Source of the DNA: Arion vulgaris
Taxonomy: Eukaryota > Mollusca > Gastropoda > Stylommatophora > Arionidae
Length of the DNA stretch: 64,000 bases
NCBI GenBank assembly: GCA_020796225.1
Contig: CM036762.1
Coordinates: 12,512,414-12,576,413 of the forward strand
Direction of reading: 5' to 3'
Of the stretch, positions 1 through 11,499 are shown piece by piece. Position numbers and translations under genes: made by a program. The notes beneath the pieces were generated by a model. The model was not told where the DNA came from, ran no database searches, and saw only the letters and a program-made list of their open reading frames with translations. Within the stretch, counting starts at the first letter, position 1. The number at the start of each line of letters is the position of its first letter.

Positions 1-539
1 GTAAATACGTAAATATCAAAGCTGGATTTTGCCGTTATTGATGTCCCCTTCGACAAGAATTGCTATTCAAGTGATGAACAGTTTTGTGTTGCTACATTCG
101 CGACGGCCATATGTATATTATGAGGTGCAGGTTGCTTTTTGTGGCGTATGCGGCTGTTTTCATTCTGGAATTAGTTCACACAGGAAACTTTTCACAGGTG
201 TTAGCATTTCGTGTGATATTCATTGGCACAGGAACGGAGCAATTTGGGGTGACCCGTTGCAGTGAAGTTGGAACCGTACTTATGAACTATGAACTATATC
301 ATTGACTAAACGTTGAACAAATTTGAGATGATAATAATTACGAAATAGGTTAATATATATAGAAATATAGAAATATTTAATTGTAATTTTGACGTACTGT
401 CCAATTATTTAAAATAAACTTTGAATACACAATAATAGAATGAGATACAAGAGAACTTTACCATGACTTACATACTTTATTATTCACTACAGTTTGTAAT
501 GTAGAAATGTTGTACACACAACTCTGTTTACTTATATCA
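1..539. other. AT-rich stretch, nothing recognised
   Basis: Short overlapping reading frames begin at 29 and 84, but neither has a recognisable domain or a counterpart elsewhere in the window. No repeat family shared with the rest of the window was seen. Confidence 0.5.
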
Positions 540-1000
540 GTAAAAAAAAACACATCTACTTCTACTTCTTTTGTCGTTACACTGCCACCCGGTTGCTGCA
601 CAGTGTTGTGGTTTTCTGTTTTTGTCTTGTGTAGTTCTGTTGGCTTGGGTGACTGTTCTTTTTGCTCTTTGACAAGGTTCTACTATGCCATCTAACCATT
701 TTTTGGGGGTCTTCCATCCGCCTTCTTTCCCGTTCTGTTGTAGAAGACTGTTTACTATGGAGTTTGGATGCATTCTTATTATGTGGCCAAACCACTTTAT
801 TCATTGTTTCTCAATGAAATCCACACAAGCTTATGTGCCAACTTTTTTTTCTGAGCTGATGTTGGTGACTATGTCTTTTCTGGTGTTGTTGATAACTTTT
901 CGCAGACAGCGCATTTCACATGCAATTATTTTGTGTGGCTACGCTTTGCTCATTGCCCATGAAAAAACATATTACATCAGCACAATCATATCTCTAAAAC
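540..1000 (-). pseudogene. non-LTR retrotransposon RT C-terminal fragment (family 2)
   Basis: The minus strand encodes, with stops and frame changes, the region after the reverse transcriptase domain of a LINE. A stretch reading CEMRCLRKV near 910-940 is followed by an FIEKQ..KWFGHIIRM-like motif and then a KTPKKWLDGI motif near the 3' end. The same order (CEMRCLRK, IEKQ, KWFGHLMRM, RGRPRTRWID) is better preserved at 7585-7926 and recurs at 11905-12090, so these are members of one family. The fragment is 5'-truncated and broken. Plus-strand frames over it are antisense. Confidence 0.7.
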
Positions 1001-2471
1001 GTACTCACTAACTTATCGTGTAACAGACGTGTGCATATCTAAATAAACGGATATCATATCTTAATTAATACACGTTCATCAGCACAAGGGTTTTATGTAT
1101 TCAGAATTGATATAGTTCTATCTATTGTCTATTGTCTTTCGACAGGTGGATGATTGAATTGGTTGTCCATTCTTGCCGCTAACCGTAGGTAAGCAGATTA
1201 GTGGTGAATCTACAACACTAACCAGACTGCAAGAATGTCAAGTCAAGTGTGGTGTAGCTAGACAAGAACACTATGATGGTAGTCAACGAAGAATAGTAAA
1301 TCAACAAAGAACCGGGGTCGTTAGTCGCCACATGATGAGAGACATACCGAGGAGGGAGATCAATGCACTTATGGACTAATTGGTTTGACGTGCAGTGATG
1401 ATGATCCGACGACTAAACTAAACTAAACAGAATAGTTCTACTTTGCTAATAAAAATTGACTGCACTAACTGATCTTTTTTTTAAATCGAGGAAACGTCAT
1501 TAAGTCCATGACGATATATCAATTACCACATTATGTGCTCTTTCATTGCTTAATTTTTTTATAACTGATGCGTTAAATCTCTCTTTAATTATAATGTAAA
1601 ATAGACCATGACACCTGTACGCGTTTTCATTCATTTATCTTCGTTAAATTTTAGCAGTTTTTATTCATTAGTACTTTTAAATATATTACCTACAGTAAAG
1701 AAGACGACATTACGTGGGATCTACCTTATATTTGAATAGAGCACGAAGTGGCCGTGACGATCAACAGGTGCACATTTGTTTTTTTTTTACAAAAGCGTTG
1801 CTGAGGTCTATAATTACCGTCTAACATTTCACGTTATTGAAATAACAACAATAGTACTAGAATGATTGATCTAAATTTGTTTGTTAGCACTTTCTATATC
1901 ATGAATGTCAATGACTTCTGGCAACATCTGTTTCCTGACACACTAAAATTTATTTTCTTTTAATTATTAAAATGTTTTGTATTTACGTTATTTCAGTAGG
2001 TATAAAAACGGCCGTTACTGCTTGTAGAGCCGCTTTAGGGCGGTGTAGGAAAGGTGGGACGAAAGCCTGAGGAATATAAGGACCGCATGGCTAGTGCAGT
2101 CGCCACCAAGCTATTCAGAATATGATTTTTCATTTATGCCCACAACGTAAACAAATCCTTGGCATTACCGTGAATTGAAGATATCTCTCCCGGATGGGAG
2201 CCGCGCGTCGAATTAATTCGGTTCGACAATCCTCCCAATAGGTAGCATCTCATTATAAAATAAGTAAAGGGACACTTGTTATTTTTTTGGTAGTTTATTA
2301 GGGTTCTTTTATGTTCCTCAATTAGGGAACTGAATGTAGTTTCACTTTGTTTGACCGTCTTTGTTGAAGAATGTCTTGGTGACATAGTGAGATATGGTAC
2401 ATGCATATAATCCTTGTTATAATACGTGGTATATAGAGTAATACGTAGTTTTCCATATTTTTATTTACTGT
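1001..2471. other. AT-rich intergenic DNA, possible old LINE 3' end
   Basis: Mostly unrecognised. At about 1180-1435 there is a less AT-rich segment ending in gatgatgat and a (TAAAC)-type simple tail, the usual look of a LINE 3' end; a 68-residue frame at 1173-1379 lies in it but has no motif I can name. A GC-richer island at 2003-2110 follows a tataaaa-like string. No coding function is claimed. Confidence 0.35.
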
Positions 2472-2656
2472 CGGCAACGATGGGGATGTAGTCAACATCA
2501 TGCCCTCAGCATTTACTTCCCATTGCTTTTTCCGGTATCCAATTGAGACTGGGTCGACCTAAGATCCGTTACAGTTGGAAACAATTACACGCCAACTGTA
2601 GAATGAAACCCGTACCACTAATCTAAGAAGCGATTCCACTAACAACCACGCTACTA
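2472..2656 (-). repeat. tRNA-derived SINE, family E
   Basis: Read on the minus strand it starts agtagcgtggttgttagtgg, a pol III box A-like start, followed about 25 bases later by a box B-like GGTTTCATTC, and continues through a ggtcgaccca block to a gatgttgactacat motif. The same order, on the plus strand, is at 10135-10330. Two copies with a shared internal body and a tRNA-like head support a SINE, not a tRNA gene. Confidence 0.65.
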
Positions 2657-2757
2657 CGGCTCTTCTCCTTCTTCTTCTTTGCGTTCGTTCTTTACACCAA
2701 TTTTAATCACTCTTTGTGATATGTTTGATCTTTGCCAAGAACGTGTATACGTTGTAC
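2657..2757 (-). repeat. SINE family A, 3' half, interrupted by a hAT element
   Basis: This is the reverse complement of the tail of SINE-A (best copies 18761-19021 and 63089-63345): it begins with the cttcttcttc tail and runs to acgttgtac. A 2974-bp hAT element is inserted at exactly cgttgtac, and the SINE resumes at 5740 with attggtttg before losing similarity at about 5760. Confidence 0.8.
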
Positions 2758-2960
2758 CAGGGCGGCTCGTCATTAGGCCAGTGGGCCTGCAAAAATATTG
2801 AGTAACCTGTACTTATTATTTTAGACATTATTTGTTCATAATTATTACTTTCAACGAGATACTGATTAGCTTTGAAAGTTGATATATAACGCTAAAATAT
2901 CATACAAAGTCTGAAATTTTAAATTCATAATCGTTTACCACTAATTAGTATACGCCTCTT

Positions 2961-3102
2961 GTCATTAGGGGCCAGTAAGAACCGTCCTACCAAACCAAAA
3001 GAATTAACGTGTACTTATTATTTTAGAAATTATTTTTCGTAATTATTACTTTTAATTTGACACTGATTAGCTTTGACAGTTGAATATATAACACTAAAAT
3101 AT
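2961..3102. repeat. internal duplication of the hAT left end
   Basis: This stretch repeats 2769-2905: both run gtcattagg, then a gtacttattattttag string, then a gatagcttt/gattagctttga region and atatataac. It lies inside the element, so the left end is present twice, with the inner copy lacking the extreme terminus. Confidence 0.7.
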
Positions 3103-3571
3103 AAATATTATATCAGAATAATATAACAATCCTGTTATTTATATAATATCTCCTTATTAAAATATATTATATGTACTGAAGCCTGTAATAATTCAAGCAT
3201 TGTTTCTTCCATTATTTCTGGGGCTAGTTTACAAATGCCTACATTGCGACCTCTGACCTTTGATCGCTATTGCAATGATATTGCCAAAACAATGTCATTT
3301 TCATTCGCCGGAAGATATATTCATTCTTACGCAGCCAAACTACTTCTCAGATAAACGAGGACTCTAGCTCAAATAGTTCGTTTAATTATCCATTGAATCC
3401 CCAATTTTATATAAAAATAGTATACAATTATAGAAAGTAATGGTATTAAATACAAACCTTCTTATAATAATATTAGTTTTATGGAATTGGCCCTTGCATT
3501 AACACATCTTCTCTATAGCAGAAATGAAACGACATTCCTGACCTTTGAACCGGTTCCCCTGTACGTCCGCT

Positions 3572-3876
3572 CCGTATTCTTGGATTCTCCAAAAGGAATT
3601 AATTCTTATTTTCATGTTTGTTGGAACCTACAAAGCTCTGATATAACCAATAAAGGTTGGCCTTAGGTTGAAAGAGGCGTGCCTCGGGTAATAAAGAGGC
3701 TTTAATCCCCTACTAACAACAACGTACTCTTGGATTCTCCGAAAGGAGTTAATTCTTATTTTCCATGTTTGTTGGCCTACAAGCTCTGATATAACCAATA
3801 AAAGGTTCGCCTTAGGTTGAAAGAGCGTGCCTCGGCTTAAAAAGGCTTTAATCCCCTACTAAACAAACAAACTTGA
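3572..3876. repeat. tandem duplication, two units of about 152 bp
   Basis: The segments 3572-3723 and 3724-3876 share cttggattctcc, a gttaattcttatttt block, ctctgatataaccaata, ccttaggttgaaag and end in tttaatcccctacta. The ending followed by aaca runs suggests a SINE 3' end, but no head was identified. Confidence 0.75.
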
Positions 3877-3902
3877 TATAGTTTAGCTAGTTTACCCTTT
3901 TT

Positions 3903-4045
3903 AATGGCGAAACACGCAACAACAAAGTACTGTAGTTTTACAAATTACAAAAACAATGACAATATACAGCAACGTTTCGACCAACAAGGCCTTTATCAAG
4001 CAAATGAACAACAGGATTGACGAATTAAAAAAACACTAACATATG
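3903..4045 (-). repeat. Penelope-like element terminal repeat fragment
   Basis: It matches the inverted terminal repeat of the Penelope-like element at 57452-58644: a ctgtagttttacaaattac start, then agcaacgtttcgacc and aaggcctttatcaag. It includes the flank ggcgaaacacg, found at the far side of the 58.6 kb copy. A related, more diverged piece is at about 36215-36295 in the matching place of another hAT copy, so the fragment was already inside the hAT family before these copies spread. Confidence 0.7.
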
Positions 4046-4304
4046 GATGACTACATACGGAGACATACTGGCAATATGTTTACGATGCCCTGATCTTTCA
4101 CAAGTTCCTGGTTTGTTGTCATGCGTGTGCCGTATTTTCAATTTGCGTTCCAGACAAGTTAAAAAAATTCTCTAGGCTCTCCTGTCATTTGATGTGTCCG
4201 AAATATTTAATTGTCCTATATTTTATAATATTTAATAGCCAACTCTCTTTAGTATCAAGCTGTTGCAGAACAGAAGCGTTTGTTTTTTTCCTAAACGGGG
4301 TAAT

Positions 4305-5624
4305 GGGGTCTAACGCACATAGGGACAACGTTGCGCCAGGATTAGTGAGCTGGCACTAACCGAGATCATACCCCACCTCCACGTGGTGACCCTGGAAACA
4401 GACAACGGTTCTTATCTGGATAAGCGCGTAGGGATCGAAGGAGAGCTACTCTGGTATAAGTAGTGATGCAGACGCAGTTACATTAGATGAGATCCGCTCG
4501 CAACACAGACGAGCAGAATCCCAAAGTGACTATTAATGCACATCTCGCCCGGCCGATGGGAAAAGCTGAACAAATAAACATAAAGTGATGAAAGGTGCAT
4601 CCAGAGAAGAGACTGGGCCCATATCGGGCGAAACTCGAAACCACGAGGTGGGAGCTCGAATTGAATTGCGTGTCATGACAGTCTTGAGGCATAGTAAATG
4701 TGATCATGGTGAGAAAACAGATAAACACGATGAGCAGGCACCAAAGTAGAGCGAACACGCACACAGACGATAGACAGGGAAGCCTACCGGTGGGAACAGA
4801 CATGCACGGTGCTGATGATAGAGAGACAAAAAGGTGTGGTAAACGTAGGGGTGAGCGGCGACCCAATAGTGTGAAAACTGGAAAGGCCAGCAGAGGCTTG
4901 AATCCAGTGCAAAAATTCCTACCAAATGGTGATAAACTGTACACTGTGCACAGTGAGATAGAAATGGGAAACGTATCGCCCAGTAAAACAATATGAGCAC
5001 AAGTGACGGGAAAAAATGGGACGGGCCCAGTCGGTGGACGAGGGCACAAGCAGAAATGGGCGAATGGGCACCAAAAAGAAACGCAAGGTGGCGAGCGTCG
5101 AAGATGGGATCTCCATCAAGAGAACAATAACCGCGTTTACCCTCACAGATAACTACTACTTCCGTGTAGTTGATTGGGGACAATCAAAGGCTAGTGGAGC
5201 AAACCGTACACAAAACTGGACGGCAGGCAAACCAAGCAGTCCAAAAAGACTGGTAAACTGGGCAGATGACGCTCAACAACCCGGGAGGGAAGGTTGTCTA
5301 AGGGTATCTACCCTAAAAGAAAATAGCAACCTGCTACCTTGCAGGTTGGCTGGGGACAGCCCGAGGTGACGGAGTGCGAACCCAGTAAACGCTGGCTAAC
5401 ACTGGACACATTGCCGAAGGATAAGCACCAGGGCTGCAAATGACGCTAAAGTTGTGACGAAATACACCCATGCTAATGCTGCAGGAATCAGATTTTCACA
5501 TGAAAGCAGAATTTATGAGGAAATCTGGTACATCAGTCAAAGCGGTTATCGCGCTATCAAGAGAGAGAGAACTGAAGAGAGAGAGAGAGAGTGCGTGTGT
5601 GAGAGAGAGAGAGAGAGAGAGAAA
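4305..5624 (+). mobile_element. I-type LINE derivative lacking ORF2, (GA)n tail
   Basis: It begins ggggtc exactly as the I-type LINE at 38368 does, follows that element's 5' region to about 5470 (acccatgctaa), then goes to a (GA)-rich tail at about 5562-5624 without endonuclease, reverse transcriptase or RNase H. Flanks ggggtaat (4297-4304) and gggtaat (5625-5631) look like a target duplication, and the hAT copy at 36648 shows an uninterrupted gaggtaataactt at the same place. Open frames on both strands here (for example minus 4483-5049) are not supported as genes. It could be internally deleted or a short parasite of the full LINE. Confidence 0.7.
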
Positions 5625-5739
5625 GGGTAATAACTTCCCGGAATAGACAAGAAATAGTAAATACTCCAAAACCCCAATTTTTCAGAAATTTGTGCTGGCC
5701 CCACCAAAAAAATTACCAGGAGCCGCCACTGCGTTGTAC

Positions 5740-6289
5740 ATTGGTTTGACTACGGCTCGTATCTGCATACCTACTTAAATTGATATTTCTGTTTCTATCT
5801 GCATCCCCTTCGTGCTCTCCTTGACACATACGACTGTCACAAGAGATTTACATTACTGTTATTCTACCGCTTTTCTACCAATTGTTACAAATGTTAGACC
5901 ACAATCTTTCAACTCTCTATCTACTCCTCTTTTCCATATTTAAATTGAACGTCAGTACTTTCTTTTTCCATCATCTATCAATTGGGGAGCTGTCCTAGAC
6001 AACGTCCCACTTGGCATACATTATACATGACCAGTACAGCTCCCTCTTCCCATTTTAATGATAGTCTAAAAAAGGCATAGATTGTTCGTTTTAATAGGTC
6101 TTTATTTGTTATTGCATTTTGCTAGAATACTTCCAGGTTGTTCTTAAACATTTATTTTGAAATGCCATCTAGTTTGAGTGTGATGTTGTGGGTCATTTAT
6201 ATATATCTATATTTGTTTTACTAGTTACAGCTGCTATAATAACTTGACAGGCTTAGTATAAAAAGAAAGTGCTCTGTATCTAAATCCTC
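5740..6289. other. AT-rich intergenic DNA
   Basis: The first 20 bases are the continuation of the SINE-A copy split by the hAT element. The rest shows no repeat family or coding signal that I recognise. Confidence 0.45.
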
Positions 6290-6480
6290 CTCCCGCCTGC
6301 CCACGAATTCGTAACGCGTTGGACGACGGGTGACAAGCCCCCTGTGAGTTCGATTTAGTTCCGCGGGCTGGCAGAACAGCCACAGGTTCTCCAGATTTAC
6401 AGTGTTCGTGACACCAAACCGAGGGGTTACGATGTCCATGGCACCGAAACGAAGAGCTGAAAGCTCAAGTGCTTCTGGAT
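6290..6480 (+). repeat. possible tRNA-like SINE, single copy
   Basis: A GC-richer island in AT-rich DNA. It contains a box A-like acgcgttggacgacgggt followed by a box B-like gagttcgattt about 30 bases on. No second copy was found in the window, so this could also be a chance resemblance. Confidence 0.3.
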
Positions 6481-7063
6481 CGAAAATAAAACAACAAATA
6501 AAAAATGTATTTGGTTGACTAGTGGTTCTATGAAAGCTCCCACTCTTTAGCCGCGATGAAGTGGGTACTACGTCTGGATCTAAGAAAAGTATTTACAAAA
6601 ACACTAACGCAAAGAAAACACTAAAGTTTTAAATTTGATAAATTTATACAAACTTGTACACGTAAGATTCAACTTAGAGAAATTAACACATAACAAAACA
6701 TTCACGTTTTTCAGAACATAAATGAGTGCATTACAAAGAAGTGGAATATCTTATAATGCAAATATATTCTCACATCATATTAATATAGTTTAACCTTAAG
6801 TAAATTACGTGCATACAACGTAGAATACAACAATTGTTGGAGTTCATATTTAGGCTAATGCATATACAGCAATTGACAAGAGTAGTCTTGACAACACATT
6901 TGTCTAATTCATGACATTGTACACATAGGTCCGTCTCATAATTTTGTACGCATCTGCCATATCATGACATGTACACATCTGCTCAATTCATGAAATTCTT
7001 CACATCTGCCCAAATCGTGATATAAAAGTGCACTAACTATCATGATACTGCGTCGCTCTGTAG

Positions 7064-7095
<32 letters not shown>

Positions 7096-7416
7096 ACATT
7101 GGCATGTGTGATATGACACTTTTCTATACAGCGGTTTCATAAATGTATACCTTTCTTTCGAGTTATTCAAGAGCAACTATTCAAACTCGTAACAATTTCT
7201 TTATTGATATAAATCTATTTCTTAATCCTAGATGTGACCACGATCTTTACACGATCAAACTGGCGTAGGTTTAAAATGATATGACGGAAAATAACGAAAA
7301 GTACGGTTCTATTTGAGTTAAGTAAATGGAAGTAAGCAATATGGATTTTATTATATCGACATAGAAACCTGGTGCAGGACTAAGAACATTCTGATGTCAA
7401 TTATCTGTCTATCAAC
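6481..7416. other. AT-rich intergenic DNA with (TA)n microsatellite
   Basis: Nothing recognised except an interrupted AT dinucleotide run at about 7064-7093 and several imperfect repeats of a catctgccca-like string at 6945-7010. Confidence 0.45.
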
Positions 7417-8647
7417 CAGTGGTGGCTCGTCATTAAGAGCCAGTGGGACCGGACCCCACCAAATATAATGTGTAACGTGTATTTATTATTTTATTAAAAC
7501 AAATTTTCAGAATCTTTACTTTTAACGTGATAATTATTAGCTTTGAAAGTTGCATATATAACACTTATCTTATCTTATCTTATCTTAACCACATTTGCCG
7601 TGAAGCGCCGTTGGGAGAGTTAGTTTCATATCTTGTGCCAGGTGTGTTGCGCTTGACGTTGTCAGTCCATGCTTTCGCAGGGACTCTGAGATGTTATCTA
7701 TCCATCGTGTTCTTGGCCTGCCTCGTGCTCTGCGCCCTGAGTGTCGATTATTATAGGCACGTGATGGTAGTAAATGTGGTTCCATTCTCATTAAATGGCC
7801 GAACCACTTGAATCTTTGCTTCTCGATGTACTGTATGCATGGTATAGTACCAACGTTGCTTCTGATATTCTCGTTTCTCACTCTATCTCGTCTTGTAACG
7901 TTGACAGCTTTTCGTAGACATCTCATTTCACATGTAGTAATCTTTCTTTCTTGTGTCTTAGTCAGGGGCCATGTTTGGCACTGATATCAGAGAGTTGGAA
8001 TAAATATGCAGTTTATCAGTTGTCGTTTGACTGCCATGTTAATGCTTGGATGTTTTAATAGTGGTGACAGTTGGTATGTCACTGCATTTGCCTTCTGGCA
8101 TCTAGTCTCGATTTCTCTGTCCATATATAACACTAACATATCATAAACAGTCAAAAATTAAGCGTTTTTCCTCTATAATTAAAACACTTCATGCATCCCC
8201 AGCCCACTATTATTTTAGGGCCAGTAGAAATGTGGTCTATTTAGACTATCTGTTAACATATCTCTGACCTCTCTCGCGACTAGTTAATTAAGTGAAATAA
8301 ATATGTGATTTTCCTTCCTTCAGTAGGGCAATTCTTACGCGGCCAAGCCAGTGCGTAGTTAGACGGTGTTACTGCGCTAACAATTATTCAGTATACGTAA
8401 ATACCTAATCATATATATAAAAATAATAAAGAAATAATAGAAGTAATTAACTATCATAGACTAATTAAATGCAATCGCACAGTCAAAGAATAAACATCTG
8501 TTTACAACAATGTTCGTTCTAGTTAAGGGGGGAAAACTTTCCGGAATAGACAAATACAAGTAAATACTAAATTATAACCTTAATCAAAACCATGATTTTA
8601 AAAAAACGTCTTGCCCCACCTAAAGAAATGATCACAAGCCGCCACTG
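7417..8647. mobile_element. hAT-type non-autonomous element, LINE nested inside
   Basis: The left end cagtggtggctcgtcatta and the right end aatgatcacaagccgccactg form an inverted pair. The flanking 8 bases ctatcaac are duplicated exactly at 7409-7416 and 8648-8655. It belongs to the same family as 2758-5731. A LINE fragment is inserted at 7566-8121, with its own duplicated flank. Without the LINE the element is about 660 bp and has no transposase. Confidence 0.9.
7566..8121 (-). pseudogene. LINE RT C-terminal fragment (family 2), inserted in hAT
   Basis: The minus strand encodes the LINE region after the RT active site: a FIPTL..YQCQTWPLTK-like stretch near 7960-8000, then CEMRCLRKAVNVTRRDRVRN, KWFGHLMRM and RGRPRTRWID within 7585-7926. 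The 3' end carries a (GATAA)n tail, seen as repeated cttat at 7566-7586. The flank catatataacact is duplicated at 7553-7565 and 8122-8134. It is 5'-truncated, as in target-primed reverse transcription, and the upstream part has a stop. This is the best preserved family 2 copy in the window. Confidence 0.85.
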
Positions 8648-9374
8648 CTATCAACGTACTATTCATTACATTATGTTTTCTTCTTATTGATTTATAAACA
8701 GGATGACATGAAATATTTGTTCAATTATCTCTCTGGTGCTTTCCTTCATTGTTCTTCTTATGGTTGTTTTTTCAAGCATATTCAATATTCCACATACATT
8801 TATTAGCACCAGATCACACTTATAAAGTACATTTTTATTGTTTGCTGATCTGACGCCACATCACTACATGTAGACCCATATGTGCTCAGTATCCATCAAC
8901 AGATGTCGAAGAGTATGCATACTACGTGGTTTATGTGACTCCTTGGTTAAACACACTAATCGCTCTGTCCCTCAAGCATCAAGATGGGCTTATGATTGAT
9001 TCAGCGTCAATTTTAGTGTACGGTGTGGGCTAAAGATGTGTTAACACGTTATAACTAACTACTGTCACTGCTATAGGCGTACATTCACGTCTGTGACCTA
9101 TAAACAAAGAGTAGCTATGTTTAGCTCCGTTATCGGAAAGTATGTAGCAACGAAAGGGTTAAACAGGTACATATGTTTCCTTTAAGGTTATATGTGTATA
9201 ATGTGAGTAAGTGAAACTAAACAATAATTGTATAATGATAATTTTAACTGGAATTAAGACATTACGCAAAAGGTGTTCAAATCTATGCAATAGAAACTGT
9301 ATGCACCCCCATATAGACTCAATGTTCGTTAATTCATGGGCAGTGCTTTTGTGCAACTGTTCATACTCTAACAT
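8648..9374. other. intergenic DNA, one short shared repeat
   Basis: A segment at about 8880-8935 (atcaacagatgtcgaagagt and following atgcatact) is the reverse complement-related counterpart of 21885-21925. Nothing else is recognised. The last 12 bases (9363-9374, atactctaacat) are the target duplication of the next SINE. Confidence 0.4.
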
Positions 9375-9633
9375 ACAGGGGTCTCTGTGGCTAAGTGGTT
9401 TAGCCCTTTGCCTTGAGAGTCAAAGGTCGTGGGTTCGAATCCGGGCCGCGCCGTTCTGTTCACGAGTGCAGTATTTTCCAGAGATCCCTAGGATTGTTGC
9501 AGAAGCTACGGAGTTCGTGCTTTGTGCAATACTCTCGGTAGGTGGCTTGCCATTTCTGCGAGAGGACCAAGACATGTGGGGTAAAACCCGAGTAAATGAA
9601 GTCAATCCATCGGCTTTAAAACCCTTTTATTTA
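9375..9633 (+). repeat. tRNA-derived SINE, family B, with target duplication
   Basis: The head ctctgtggctaagtggttt is a box A region and gtgggttcgaatccgg is a near-perfect box B, spaced as in a type II (Leu/Ser-like) tRNA. The body continues to cggctttaaaaccc. The 12-bp flank atactctaacat is repeated at 9363-9374 and 9634-9645. A 5'-truncated second copy is at 46352-46575. The tRNA-like part lacks a foldable acceptor 3' end and is joined to a tRNA-unrelated body, so it is not a tRNA gene. Confidence 0.85.
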
Positions 9634-9645
9634 ATACTCTAACAT

Positions 9646-10134
9646 TTTAGACAGCTGAAATTTACCAAGCGCATTTGTCGCATGGATTGTCAAAGTAACG
9701 ATTTTGGGGTTTATATTGCCAGTTAATATTTCCTTGTCTCAAAGAAGGCAATGTTTATTGAATGGTCAGTTGCTTCTCAAGAAAGTATGGTATAAAGTGA
9801 CTATTATTTTACATGTCTATGCCCAAAATGCATGATATATGAAAGCCAAACCCTTTACTTATTTGTAGAATGTTGCGGAAATAGTTCCGACATACATGTG
9901 TGTCCAATTCGAAAAATTGAATGTACTGCACGTTGTGCTGGTCCGTCCCATGTTTCAAATATCATCAACTTATTTTAGAGATGTCTATACATAAAACATA
10001 TTTGTGCACACACTAACTAGACAATATTTTCTACTTTCTAATATAGAGAAAACTAGAGAGAATAGGATACCAATTTGTGCTTTGTTTGTGTCAGGATTGA
10101 GTAAAATGTTTGCCTTAGTTGGCATGTGAATGTC
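9646..10134. other. AT-rich intergenic DNA
   Basis: No coding frame, repeat family or RNA signal recognised. Confidence 0.5.
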
Positions 10135-10330
10135 ACAGTAGCGTAGTTGTTAGTGAACTCGCTTCTTAAGCTAGTGATCCGGGATCAATTTCACAGTGGG
10201 CTTGGACTGTTTTCCTACCGTCACGGCTCTCAGGTCGACCTAGTTTCAATTTAGTACCAGTAAAAGAACATGAGAATTGAAGTTAGCCGGCGTGATGTTG
10301 ACCACATCACACAAAATATATCGATGGTCA
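10135..10330 (+). repeat. tRNA-derived SINE, family E
   Basis: It has the box A-like start agtagcgtagttgttagtga, the box B-like ccgggatcaatttc, the shared caggtcgacctagtttcaat block and the gatgttgaccacat end. It matches the minus-strand copy at 2472-2656. Confidence 0.7.
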
Positions 10331-11499
10331 AGGAAAAACGAGGGCCTAATGTCGTATAACCCAATTTACCTGGCGTATAGAAATGGTTCATTAAAGTTGA
10401 CACCAGACACTGGATACTTTTGATACACTACTTTCATATTTTTCCTTTATATCGCAAACCTGTGTTTGGCTACTGCATGCTGTGCGTTCTTTTTCTTCAG
10501 AAAATAATTTGTTTTGAAACTATTAGTTTTGAAGAATTCTGGAAAAAAATGTTGATTCCATCTCAGCAGATAAGTCGGCAAGTATCCAGCAGACATCTTC
10601 ATGACAGAAAACAAGCCGAGTCCTGCGTTGTTAGCCATAGCATTCTGCTTCCAGAACACTTCAACAACTTAAAATCCTGATTCATTGTATCTCCTAGACT
10701 TGACCTTTAGTGATTGTGATAAATAGAGGCTGCTTTATTGATTATAACAGAGCAAACAACGTTTCACTTTCGACAAATAATCATATATGCTTCCATAAGT
10801 TTCTTACATAGAACGATCTCATCTGCAGTGTTCAATGTTAGTAGCATTGGTGAGGAGCCTCGATGTAACGTTTAGAATGGTAGAGAGTTGAAATAAAGCA
10901 ATTTCATTTTTGCTGTTGATTATTTATTCTCGAAGTATGAGCATACATCATACAAGTTTCGTGCCATGCTATGATACAGAGAGGCTGCTGTATCTAGGTA
11001 CCATAAGAGGAATGGGGGTAAGCAGGAAATCAAAATCAAAATGGAATGTTTTTTAAATAAATAAAACATTTAAGGGCGAAATTTCGAAGACTTGCATCAT
11101 ACTAAGAAATATACCGCATGGTCCTGCATTTTACTCTTAACGATTGTAAACAGCGAAGGGTTATTTTATATTTTTAAAGTAAAGGGAGACAATAACCATT
11201 TTATCGTCTGTTTTAGAAAAGATGTGACATCTTTAAAAAAAAATAAAAACAATGTTATAATAGGTGCAAAAACAAACAATAAAAACGGACAAAGTAAATT
11301 TTACCAGAATGTACAACATAATGGAAAGAAATAGAAATTGTTGTTTCCTACTTGCGATGTGAATACGACTCCATATTTGATATGTAGGAATGTTATATCT
11401 CGTAATGATACGAAGGTTCAAACGTAAAGTTGGCATATGACATAAATAATGCAGCATGATAATATATGTGGACATGGACAAAGAAGTTGTAACAATCAG
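10331..11499. other. AT-rich intergenic DNA, SINE-C fragment
   Basis: About 10815-10905 (gatctcatctgcagtgttc followed by cctcgatgtaacgttt) resembles the reverse complement of SINE-C at 30700-30770. Frames at 10420-10680 and 11092-11334 are open but low in complexity and have no domain. Confidence 0.4.

Larger units (their letters stand above)
2758..5731. mobile_element. hAT-type non-autonomous element with nested insertions
   Basis: The ends are inverted repeats: the left end is cagggcggctcgtcatta and the right end reads agccgccactg. The element is flanked by a perfect 8-bp target duplication, cgttgtac, at 2750-2757 and 5732-5739, the length typical of hAT transposition. No transposase frame was found. 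It contains a duplicated left end (2961-3102), a 152-bp tandem duplication (3572-3876), a Penelope-like terminal piece (3903-4045) and a retroelement insertion (4305-5624). The internal sequence from about 3243 matches 35870-36747, another copy of the same family. Confidence 0.85.

Noticed and set aside
685..1011. 108-codon plus-strand frame
   Set aside because: Antisense of a LINE C-terminal fragment on the minus strand.
4483..5049. 188-codon open frame on the minus strand, with overlapping frames on both strands
   Set aside because: It lies wholly inside the I-type LINE derivative, antisense to it; the composition (few stops on the reverse of an A-rich sense strand) explains it, and the other LINE copies do not keep it.
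9375..9460. tRNA-like sequences at SINE heads (also 10135, 21139 and 23030)
   Set aside because: Box A and B are present, but the sequences continue into conserved tRNA-unrelated bodies with tails and target duplications; they do not close into a cloverleaf with a normal acceptor stem.
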